From assembly GCF_002270355.1 (NCBI RefSeq), contig NZ_NJFZ01000020.1, forward strand, positions 124,039-188,038: a stretch of DNA of 64,000 bases. The letters run 5' to 3'. The notes below the pieces were generated by a model that worked only from the letters and a program-made list of their open reading frames with translations, was not told where the DNA came from and ran no database searches. This DNA comes from Flectobacillus sp. BAB-3569 (GTDB lineage Bacteria; Bacteroidota; Bacteroidia; Cytophagales; Spirosomataceae). The translations under genes and the position numbers were made by a program. Shown piece after piece: positions 9,310-16,437 of the stretch (positions are counted from its first letter, which is position 1; every line of letters begins with the position of its first letter).

Positions 9310-9515
9310 TCATACCATTTCTGATTTGAGATTTTGGATTGCTGATTTCGGAAATATTTAATCAACAATTAGACCTGTACGAAGAATTCTAAAACTGTCT
9401 ATTCCGGATATAGGATGTTGGATTTCGGAAGTGTAAGCTTCTATGTTTTGTAAAAAATAGAGGTATTTTACTTTATTTCCGAAATCAGAAATCCAAAATC
9501 CGCAATTCTTATAAT
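9310..9515. repeat. Dispersed repeat family B, copy 2 (inverted relative to copy 1)
   Basis: This stretch fills most of the gap between the two LysM genes. It contains GGATTTCGGAAGTGTAAGC and TTATTTCCGAAATCAGAAAT, so it can fold on itself. Its central 50 bp is the reverse complement of copy 1, so the gene at 7961-9181 is framed by inverted copies. No gene is seen in 9182-9518. Confidence 0.75.
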
Positions 9516-9518
9516 GGT

Positions 9519-10622
9519 TTATTTCCAAAAACTAAATGAACCGTCTAGCAATTTCAAGATTCTTTGCTTCTTCAAAGCATCTGGCTCATTTTGTGCCAAT
9601 ACTTCCACCACTCTACGCTCGTTGATTTTGGCTAATTGCATACTGGTAGAAAGCTTAGCCTCTTTCGCTACCTGATTAATAGCCGCCTGAATGGGAGCTA
9701 ATGACCCAGTAAGACCACGATTAACAGCCAAATCGATGCGAATTGCAAACCCTCCTTCTGTTTTGAGAATTTCATTAAGCGCTATCAACACGCCATTTAC
9801 ATTGATTTTTACTGTAGGCGCTACCGCCTTCATGACGTATTCCTCCAAAGCTAATTCTACTTGTGCTCTCACCATACTGCGTCTATAACTACTAGCAATA
9901 AAGGCTCCTGTCAACGATAGATTATTCGCTACCTCCATATACGCAACATCATTTTCCAAGATACCTTTAGTCGTTTCAACTCTAAAAACAGGTTTGGCTC
10001 CTGCTATTATATCCATGCCATACTGACCAAAGCAGTCATTGAAGGCATATTCATCTCGTTGTTTGAATCGATTAAGGACTTGCGACAAAATCGAGCCTGA
10101 AGCTTGTGCACCCGTAAATTGCAAAAAACCAAATGAAAAAATGGCTTTGTCATAACTATTGACAGCATCAAAACAACCTTCGTTCTTGGCGATATGATGT
10201 AAAACCTCCAAATAAAATGGCTGTGGACACAAATCTTGAAAATAGCTAGTATTCGTCTCAAAGGCATTTTTTCCAGCATAACTTACGCCGTTGGAGTTTA
10301 CCCTGTTGGGCGAAGGGTAATTATCTCTGAATATACCTGTTTTTTGCACTCCTGCTGGAGTGGGATAGGTTATAGTAAAAGTATTATAGCCCACTTTGGG
10401 AAGCTTCTCCACAACAAAAATTTTTCGCTTTTCGTAGATTGACTTAACTGTCGTAGTAGGTTTGTTAGGTGTAATTGGCGTTGGCAATGACACTAGTAAA
10501 TTCTGACCTATTTTAAGATTCGTAGAAACGAGGTTATTGAGTGAAATAATCTGTTCAACGGTCAAGCCATATTTTTTAGCAATGCTGTAGAGGGTTTCTT
10601 TGCTCTGAACGGTATGCGTCAT
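9519..10622 (-). CDS. LysM protein with putative lysozyme-like domain, no signal peptide (paralogue 2)
   Basis: 367 residues and clearly paralogous to the gene at 7961. The N-terminal LysM (HTVQSKETLYSIAKKYGLT) starts at residue 2. A short Pro/Thr linker replaces the PVYP and Gly/Ser region. The C-terminal domain shares RDNYPSPN, AKNEGCFDAVNSYDKAIFSF (about 145-164), a D-x-L-x-L-TG-FIA segment, and the IDLAVNRGLTGSLA block. Both proteins end in a similar LLDGSFSF tail. The strong conservation of the KNEGCFDAVNSYDKAIFSFG block supports a functional site. The function is not known; a muramidase or chitosanase-like activity is an inference. It was probably the source or product of a tandem duplication. 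Confidence 0.7.
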   Translation of the reverse strand: MTHTVQSKETLYSIAKKYGLTVEQIISLNNLVSTNLKIGQNLLVSLPTPITPNKPTTTVKSIYEKRKIFVVEKLPKVGYNTFTITYPTPAGVQKTGIFRDNYPSPNRVNSNGVSYAGKNAFETNTSYFQDLCPQPFYLEVLHHIAKNEGCFDAVNSYDKAIFSFGFLQFTGAQASGSILSQVLNRFKQRDEYAFNDCFGQYGMDIIAGAKPVFRVETTKGILENDVAYMEVANNLSLTGAFIASSYRRSMVRAQVELALEEYVMKAVAPTVKINVNGVLIALNEILKTEGGFAIRIDLAVNRGLTGSLAPIQAAINQVAKEAKLSTSMQLAKINERRVVEVLAQNEPDALKKQRILKLLDGSFSFWK

Positions 10623-11060
10623 AGGTTATCGTGGGTTCTAATAAATGATTTTGTAAGAAGGTACGAATGTACGGAATTAGCGTCAAATCATGATATTTCG
10701 ATTCAAATTGTTGGGAGGTAAAACTACAGTTACGTATTCTGGTCTCTTTTTTGATTGGCAAAACTAAAATTAACTAAATAGGCGGATTAGTGTAAAAGCT
10801 CTTTGCAATGCTTGGGTAACTACCTTTGTTGGGGATGGCGTAATGGTTGGAATGATTTAAAATTGACTTTGTTTGGTTTAATAACCACAAACTTCATATG
10901 GCTATGTGTCAAAGTTGTTATTTGAGTATGGCATGAAAAGAAGAAAGAATATGTCTATCAATGATAGATTTATTACTGCTGAATTGCCCAAAAAAACGAA
11001 ATGCCTTTTTTCTCGACAATCACCTTTATACGTCAATTATAACTACACAAATAAAAGAAA
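10623..11060. other. Intergenic region with no gene recognised
   Basis: A stretch of about 440 bp between the second LysM gene and the DinB terminator. No ORF with protein-like composition or known motif is seen. On the minus strand TAGTTTTG at 10759-10766 fits the TAnnTTTG box and could serve the LysM gene, but there is no -33 match at normal spacing. Confidence 0.4.
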
Positions 11061-11095
11061 GAAAGGATACTAATCCAAAGATTGGTATCCTTATT
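11060..11095 (-). terminator. Terminator of the DinB gene
   Basis: The arms GGATACTAATC and GATTGGTATCC (11065-11075 and 11080-11090) pair with a single mismatch, and on the minus strand the stem is followed by a T-rich tail. It lies 26 bp past the DinB stop. Confidence 0.75.
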
Positions 11096-11115
11096 ATTCA
11101 AAATATTGATAATTG

Positions 11116-11614
11116 TTAAGCAAAACTCATATCGTCGGCACTAGGACCATAACTTCCTGGGATTGGAATGTTTAACAATCTTAAAAATACACCCAATTGT
11201 GCTCTATGATGAATAATTTGTGAAAATGTCATTCGAATTACCTCTACCTTCGGATCGGAACTGTAAATGGTTTCGCCTGCTCGTAAAGTCCATGCTTTGT
11301 CAAAAGTACTTTCGTCGGCAGTTGCTAGGGCATCACGACAATCGATCAAGTTTTTTCAAAAAACTCCACCAAGGCTTCAGTGGTATTTAGGTTTGGTAAA
11401 GTGTAGGGATTTTTTCAAAATCTAATTCATCTGTCTCCAATATCATGCGAACCCAAGTTGGTAGTTCGGCCACATGAATCGACAAACTTCTTAAGGTCAT
11501 ACTTTTGGGATGAGGTTGCCAGTCTAGTTGGTCGGCTGGGACGATGCTCAACATTTTACGAGTTGTTTTTGCTTCATTTTCAAGCTCTTGCTGAAGTGCT
11601 GCTAATACGGTCAT
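11116..11614 (-). pseudogene. DinB-family protein, two frameshifts
   Basis: The N-terminal piece (MTVLAALQQELENEAKTTRK) and the C-terminal piece (MTFSQIIHHRAQLGVFLRLL) belong to one DinB-like four-helix protein. Two A-runs, at 11409-11414 and 11351-11356 (plus-strand T6), each need one more base. With both restored the frame reads DFEKNPYTLPNLNTTEAL, then EFFEKNLIDCRDALA, and gives 166 residues. Metal-ligand histidines are visible at HVAELP and IIHHRAQ. DinB proteins act as metal-dependent thiol transferases or have unknown roles. A WYL regulator of the type often paired with DinB lies upstream, now separated from it by an IS. Confidence 0.75.
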
Positions 11615-11733
11615 GGTTTTAAGGTTTATTTATTTATTTTGTTTGAGTAATAGGAAAGATTAAATTAATAGTATATGCGAGTTGTATTTTAAACATAACC
11701 TTTTGATTATGAATAACTTAAATCAATCAATAT

Positions 11734-11742
11734 ACAATTAAC
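11734..11742. repeat. Target-site duplication, left copy
   Basis: ACAATTAAC directly precedes the IS left end; the identical 9 bp follow the right end at 12956-12964. Perfect identity points to a recent insertion. Confidence 0.9.
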
Positions 11743-12955
11743 CTGATTACTGGACAAAATTGTTTTCTTCGGGTTTAGGTCTAATTTTCTTGGTGTTATA
11801 TTTTTCAAGGCACCATTCTAGTAAAAGTACCAATTGTTGACAATGTTTAGAAATTAGGCTATATCCCTTTCTAAAAATAGATTCATATTTGGTATTCGCT
11901 TTTTGTCTGACAGTGATTTGTTTGAAGTTTTTGAGTCCTTCACTGACACATAAAACGTAACAGGCAATAACAATGCAAAATAACAACCGAATCTTTTTAT
12001 TTTCTTTGAAAGCTATCATTTCTAAATTAAAGCCGTTGCTTTTGAGACATTTAAAAAGGCACTCAATTTGCCACCTAAGCTTATAGACAGCGAGAATTTT
12101 TTGTCTTTTCAGCGACAAATTTGTTATAAGAATGATTAAAGAGTCGCCCTGATTTTCAGGTGTTTGATTCTTTGTAGCAATGATTCTTAATGTTTGATTT
12201 CCTAGGATAAGTGTTTGTTCAACAAGTTTCCCTTTTCTAGCTTTTTTAAGCAATTGAGTATAAGACTTTCCTTGACATTGAAGATCGAGTTTATAATCTG
12301 TTTCTGAAATTCGAATAACAAAGTTGAGTTCAAATTTTTCGATTAAGTCATTAAACCATTGACGACCTACATATTCTCGGTCTGCTATTAGAGTCATCCC
12401 TTTTAAGGGATATAAACAATTAGCCATTTGAAGAAAGCGCTTACGCTCCAAATGATTGGAACACCCTTTTTTAGCTAAGTTTATAAAGAAAATAGGCAGA
12501 CTAATTCCTTGATAAACAATACTTAATGTCAAAAAATGAAACTTGGTTTTTCCAAACTCCCAAGAAGTACCATCAAGTAGTAAATACTTCGACATACTAC
12601 GCTTGTCCAAAGTAGAAATTACTTGCTGTATTACCGTTTTAAGAATCATTTTCCAAAGTTGATACTTACAAAATGGAGTATCAAAAAAACGAGTTAGGCG
12701 GCGGTAATGAGAATTAGCTAAGGTATCTTTCTTATCCGTAATCACACCAACTTGATTTTTAAGTTTGTTGAGATTTACGTTTTCTTTAACAATGATACTA
12801 CAAATAATAACAAACAAGGTTTTTAACAAAGTTTGTTGGCTTTTGGGTAAATCAGTCTTAAATTTGTCCAAAAGCGAGACTAAAAGTTGTTGTTGGGTTT
12901 TCACATATTCTCAACAACTTTTTTCTCGCTTTTATTCATTTTGTCCAGTAATCAG
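11743..12955 (-). mobile_element. IS4-family insertion sequence, complete, 1213 bp
   Basis: The ends are perfect 18-bp inverted repeats, CTGATTACTGGACAAAAT at 11743-11760 and its reverse complement at 12938-12955, flanked by the 9-bp duplication ACAATTAAC. One intact transposase gene fills the element. End structure, duplication length and the YREK transposase motif fit the IS4 family. It lies between the WYL regulator and DinB genes and may affect transcription of DinB. Near-copies of these ends bound the 140-bp element at 19795-19936. Confidence 0.93.
11747..12904 (-). CDS. IS4-family DDE transposase
   Basis: 385 residues and apparently intact. The catalytic acidic residues are visible as D111 (YLLLDGTSWEFG), D175 (TLIADREYVG) and E281. 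The C-terminal IS4 signature Y-x2-R-x3-E-x6-K is exact: Y274, R277, E281, K288 in YKLRWQIECLFKCLK. The stop codon lies inside the left terminal repeat, as in many compact IS elements. The enzyme cuts and joins the element by the RNase H-fold mechanism. Since the element has both ends and an intact enzyme, it is likely mobile and could act in trans on the MITE-like element at 19795. Confidence 0.93.
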   Translation of the reverse strand: MKTQQQLLVSLLDKFKTDLPKSQQTLLKTLFVIICSIIVKENVNLNKLKNQVGVITDKKDTLANSHYRRLTRFFDTPFCKYQLWKMILKTVIQQVISTLDKRSMSKYLLLDGTSWEFGKTKFHFLTLSIVYQGISLPIFFINLAKKGCSNHLERKRFLQMANCLYPLKGMTLIADREYVGRQWFNDLIEKFELNFVIRISETDYKLDLQCQGKSYTQLLKKARKGKLVEQTLILGNQTLRIIATKNQTPENQGDSLIILITNLSLKRQKILAVYKLRWQIECLFKCLKSNGFNLEMIAFKENKKIRLLFCIVIACYVLCVSEGLKNFKQITVRQKANTKYESIFRKGYSLISKHCQQLVLLLEWCLEKYNTKKIRPKPEENNFVQ

Positions 12956-12964
12956 ACAATTAAC
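12956..12964. repeat. Target-site duplication, right copy
   Basis: ACAATTAAC, identical to 11734-11742. Confidence 0.9.
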
Positions 12965-13013
12965 TAATAACGTCTTACTACTCATGATTGAGAACAGTAC
13001 AAAATAACAAACC

Positions 13014-13052
13014 CAAAGTGACAGCCCTATGTCAGTAGGGTTGTCACTTTTT
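13014..13052 (-). terminator. Bidirectional terminator-like hairpin after the WYL regulator
   Basis: The stem AAGTGACA-CCCTA pairs with TAGGG-TGTCACTT around the loop TGTCAG, with A and T runs on either side. It would end the regulator transcript before the IS. Confidence 0.75.
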
Positions 13053-13061
13053 TTACCATTT

Positions 13062-14006
13062 CTATAATTTTTCCAAAATTTTCAAAACAATACCTTTCAC
13101 CATACCTTTAAGTTCAAGTGGCTCTAGGATTTCGGCATATTCGCCAAAGTTCAAAAACCAATGCGCAAAACCTCTGACAGAAGCCGTTAGAAATGTCATT
13201 TCTACTTTATCGCCCCGATCTTTTTGGTCGACAAAACCATTGTAATATTTCTGGTCACCAAAGTAACGTAGTGCATTTTTTTGTACCAAAATCTTCACTA
13301 AAGTCAGATTTTCTCGTTGACTAAACTTGGGCAAATAGGTTTGTAATGAAGGATGTTCGCTCGAAAAACTCGAATTCGTCTGCTTCAATTCCTTTACTCT
13401 ATCAATTCTGAAATGTCTATAATCTTTTCTTAAATGACAATACGCTATCAAATACCAAGCAGTAGCCTGCAAGAATATCCCGACGGGTTCAATAATTCGC
13501 TGACTATCAACTTGACTATGATTGGCAAAATAAAGCATTTCTACACAACGCTTTTCGGCTATACTTTGGAGTAAAGTTTGGATATGACTGCTTTCATCAT
13601 GATGCTTCGGAAGATAGGGATTGTCCAATACCTCGATATGATTCGAAATCGTATCGAGATAATCTTTTTCCGTCATTTTCAAGACTGCTTTTACCTTAAA
13701 AAGTGCCGACTGATAGGTATTTCGAGTTTGTTCATCGGTAAGTTTTTCCACCAATTTTTCGGCCGTCAAAAACGCGGTAGCCTCTTCTTTGGTAAACATC
13801 ACAGGTGGCAATCTATACCCTTCCATTAGGCTATATCCAATCCCAGCCTCGCCGATAATGGGCACACCTGCCTCCTCAAGCGTACGAATATCGCGGTAAA
13901 CAGTACGGAGACTAATCTCAAACCTGTCGGCAAGCTCTTGAGCCTTTACCACTTTTTTGGATTGAAGCTGAATCAAAATGGCGGTTACTCTATCGATACG
14001 ATTCAT
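13062..14006 (-). CDS. YafY-type HTH-WYL transcriptional regulator
   Basis: 314 residues. An N-terminal winged HTH (about 5-60, KVVKAQELADRFEISLRTVYRDIRTLEEAG) precedes a WYL domain with the eponymous residues visible in ATAWYLIAYC (about residues 180-190) and the HFRIDRVKEL segment that follows. WYL domains sense nucleic-acid-derived or small ligands, and YafY-like proteins commonly control adjacent DinB or stress genes. A DinB gene is the next gene on the same strand, with the IS inserted between. Autoregulation is plausible, but no operator could be defined. Confidence 0.88.
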   Translation of the reverse strand: MNRIDRVTAILIQLQSKKVVKAQELADRFEISLRTVYRDIRTLEEAGVPIIGEAGIGYSLMEGYRLPPVMFTKEEATAFLTAEKLVEKLTDEQTRNTYQSALFKVKAVLKMTEKDYLDTISNHIEVLDNPYLPKHHDESSHIQTLLQSIAEKRCVEMLYFANHSQVDSQRIIEPVGIFLQATAWYLIAYCHLRKDYRHFRIDRVKELKQTNSSFSSEHPSLQTYLPKFSQRENLTLVKILVQKNALRYFGDQKYYNGFVDQKDRGDKVEMTFLTASVRGFAHWFLNFGEYAEILEPLELKGMVKGIVLKILEKL

Positions 14007-14118
14007 GAAATAATAGTTGTTGCAGGTTTGGAGAAAATAATCTAAAGTGCAAATTTCGTATTTCTTAGGCTGATATAAAATTCCTTTTAGTATATTTAAG
14101 CTACACTTCGAACGAATT

Positions 14119-15582
14119 ATGAAAACTAAAACGCTCTTCTGCTGCTACGCTATTATTTTCAGTTTATCGGCTCAATTTTCTAAGGCACAAAACAGAACTA
14201 TCGAACTTTGGAAAAGTCGCTTGCAAACCGAGACCCGAGAAATCCCAAAAACTGATATTCTTTTGAATCTTTCGAAAGAATATGAGCTCGAAAATAATCT
14301 CAATGAATCATTGACATACGCCAATCAGGCCTTGAGTTTGGGCGAAAAAGCTAACTATAAAAAAGGGATGGCTTTTGCGTATCTGCAACTTTCATTGGTC
14401 AACGGCAAACTGGGAAACAAATCTACTGCCCGAAAACAACGTAACAAGGCCAATGATTTGTTGGAAGAAATCAATCAACATATTGGCAATGATATTGTAC
14501 AACTACAAAAACAGCAACTTTTAGCCGAAGAAGAACTCAAAAAAGACCAAGAAGAATTGGCTTTACAAAAAGAAGAAGCTGAAAAAAAACGCTTAGAACT
14601 GGAACAAAAAAACGCTGAAGTCGAGCAGTCAAAAGGCGAAATAGCCCTTTCCTTACAAACTATTAATGAACTCAGTGGGGATATTTCGGAGAAAGAATCA
14701 ATGCTTCTCAAAAAACAAAGACAACTCGACAAGCAAGCTGATAAAATTAAAATTTTACGACAAGAAAAAGCTATTCAAGATTTAGCTCTCGAAAAACAGA
14801 AAGTAGTCCAAAAACTGATGTTGGTGATTGTTGCAGCCATTTTGCTATTAGTGCTTTTTCTTTTGATTTTGTATTTTAACAAAAAGCGAAGTAATCAAAA
14901 ATTGGAAGAAAAAAACGAAATCATCGAAGTTGAAAAACAACGTTCTGATGAATTATTACTCAACATTTTGCCTTCCGAACTCGTTGATGAATTAAAGGAA
15001 AAAGGTACTGCAACTACCCAATATTACGAATTGGCAACGGTCATGTTTACCGACTTTAAAGGTTTTACTCAAATCAGTGAACAACTTTCACCGCAAGAGT
15101 TGATCGAAGAAATTGACTATTGCTTCAGAGGTTTTGATTTAATTCTTGAAAAATACCCGTCCATCGAAAAAATCAAAACCATTGGTGATGCCTATCTCTG
15201 TGCTGGGGGGATTCCTATCCCCAATGCACAACATCCAGTAGAAGTGGTTCGGGCAGCTTTGGATATTTTGGGATTTATGAAGAAAAGAGAAATACAGCGA
15301 AAAGAACTAGGAAAGCCCTTTTTCGAGATTAGAATTGGGATACATTCTGGTCCTCTGGTCGCGGGAGTTGTTGGTGTCAAAAAGTTTGCTTACGATATTT
15401 GGGGCGATACCGTCAACACGGCCTCTCGCATGGAAAGTAAAAGTGAAGTTGGTAAAATCAATATTTCTGGCAATACTTATCAACTTGTTCAGCATCACTT
15501 TTCATGCCATCATCGAGGAAAAATTCAGGCAAAACACAAGGGTGAAATAGATATGTATTTCATTGAAAAATCGCTCACATAG
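14119..15582 (+). CDS. Membrane-bound class III adenylate cyclase with TPR and coiled coil
   Basis: 487 residues: signal peptide (1-23, ends SKAQ), TPR-like helices (about 44-115), a long periplasmic coiled coil (about 120-230), one membrane segment (about 233-254), a cytoplasmic coiled coil, and a catalytic domain (about 300-485). Metal aspartates are visible in MFTDFKGFT (D312) and KTIGDAYL (D357). The purine-specifying pair is Lys (KTIGD) and Asp (YDIWGD, D426), the ATP pattern rather than the Glu/Cys of guanylate cyclases. The transition-state Asn and Arg are in DTVNTASRM. It should make cAMP in response to a periplasmic signal. The downstream patatin with a cNMP domain is a candidate effector. 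Confidence 0.92.
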   Translation: MKTKTLFCCYAIIFSLSAQFSKAQNRTIELWKSRLQTETREIPKTDILLNLSKEYELENNLNESLTYANQALSLGEKANYKKGMAFAYLQLSLVNGKLGNKSTARKQRNKANDLLEEINQHIGNDIVQLQKQQLLAEEELKKDQEELALQKEEAEKKRLELEQKNAEVEQSKGEIALSLQTINELSGDISEKESMLLKKQRQLDKQADKIKILRQEKAIQDLALEKQKVVQKLMLVIVAAILLLVLFLLILYFNKKRSNQKLEEKNEIIEVEKQRSDELLLNILPSELVDELKEKGTATTQYYELATVMFTDFKGFTQISEQLSPQELIEEIDYCFRGFDLILEKYPSIEKIKTIGDAYLCAGGIPIPNAQHPVEVVRAALDILGFMKKREIQRKELGKPFFEIRIGIHSGPLVAGVVGVKKFAYDIWGDTVNTASRMESKSEVGKINISGNTYQLVQHHFSCHHRGKIQAKHKGEIDMYFIEKSLT

Positions 15583-15625
15583 ATAAGTGGTGAATTGTGA
15601 GTGGTGAATTGTGAATTATTTTTTA
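15583..15625. repeat. Dispersed repeat family C (GTGAATTGTGAATT type)
   Basis: Tandem-like GTGGTGAATTGTGAGTGG then GTGAATTGTGAATTATT immediately after the cyclase stop. Related words follow or precede many genes here (5761-5790, 19750-19973, 24806-24831, 39177-39205, 47907-47938, 49770-49800, 52934-52967, 53214-53247). Confidence 0.6.
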
Positions 15626-15771
15626 TTGTCAATATTTTATCTTCAGCAGCCTGTAAGCTCTATGAAATAGGCAAAAGCTTAAATATATTTCTTATAAAAC
15701 GATAAAACATTTTGCCGAATGTCCATAGCAGACTGCCAAAACCCCAACAACCGTAATTTTCATAACATACG

Positions 15772-16344
15772 ATGAACCTTGCTTTAGCTCAAAGATATAT
15801 TTTAGAACGATTGACGACGGAGCTCTCCTCCGATTTTAGCTATCACCATGTCAATCATACATTGGCGGTCGAAAAACGAGCGCGTGAAATTGCGTTATCA
15901 GAAGGGATTGTTGACGAAGAAAGTTTGATATTATTGTCTACAGCTTGCTTTTTCCACGATGCTGGTTTTTTGATTTCTTACGACCAGCATGAAGATTTTA
16001 GTTGCCAAATCGCTGAGGAGATACTTCCTCAGTATGATTACACCTCTGCGCAAATCAACCTCGTAAAACATTTGATACAAGCTACCAAAATACCTCAATC
16101 TCCTGACGATTTGCTTTCCAACATCCTATGTGATGCAGACCTAGATTATTTAGGTGGCTCGGATTATTACGCCATTGTTGATACTTTGCATCAAGAGCTC
16201 ACACATTTCAAACGACTTGATCCAATTCAAGATTGGGTCCAAATCCAGATAGATTTTCTGGAAAAACATTCTTATTTTACCCCAACAAATCAAAAAGAGC
16301 GAACAGAGGAAAAGAAAAAGAGAATTGAGGAGTTACGCTCATAA
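15772..16344 (+). CDS. HD-domain metal-dependent phosphohydrolase
   Basis: 190 residues. The HD signature is complete: H29 (VNHTLAV), HD at 62-63 (CFFHDAGFL) and a later Asp in LCDADLDYLGG (D121/D123). HD enzymes hydrolyse nucleotides, including (p)ppGpp, dNTPs and cyclic nucleotides; which one cannot be read from the sequence. It lies between an adenylate cyclase and a cNMP-binding protein, so a role in turning over a nucleotide signal is possible but is inference. The C-terminus is a charged helix (KERTEEKKKRIEELRS). Confidence 0.82.
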   Translation: MNLALAQRYILERLTTELSSDFSYHHVNHTLAVEKRAREIALSEGIVDEESLILLSTACFFHDAGFLISYDQHEDFSCQIAEEILPQYDYTSAQINLVKHLIQATKIPQSPDDLLSNILCDADLDYLGGSDYYAIVDTLHQELTHFKRLDPIQDWVQIQIDFLEKHSYFTPTNQKERTEEKKKRIEELRS

Positions 16345-16437
16345 AAGAATACCTCAATAGGCTAACGTTGCGATTTTATCCATCATCTCAAAATCTACGG
16401 CAGCACATAAACAAATCTCAAATCGAATAAATAAACT

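Noticed and set aside
7961-10622. Contractile injection system component from signal-less LysM proteins
   Set aside because: No sheath, tube, baseplate or AAA+ ATPase gene is in the window, and these proteins are larger than baseplate LysM proteins.
15772-16344. Naming the HD protein a cAMP phosphodiesterase
   Set aside because: Only the general HD metal motif is visible; substrate specificity cannot be read from it, so context alone is not enough.
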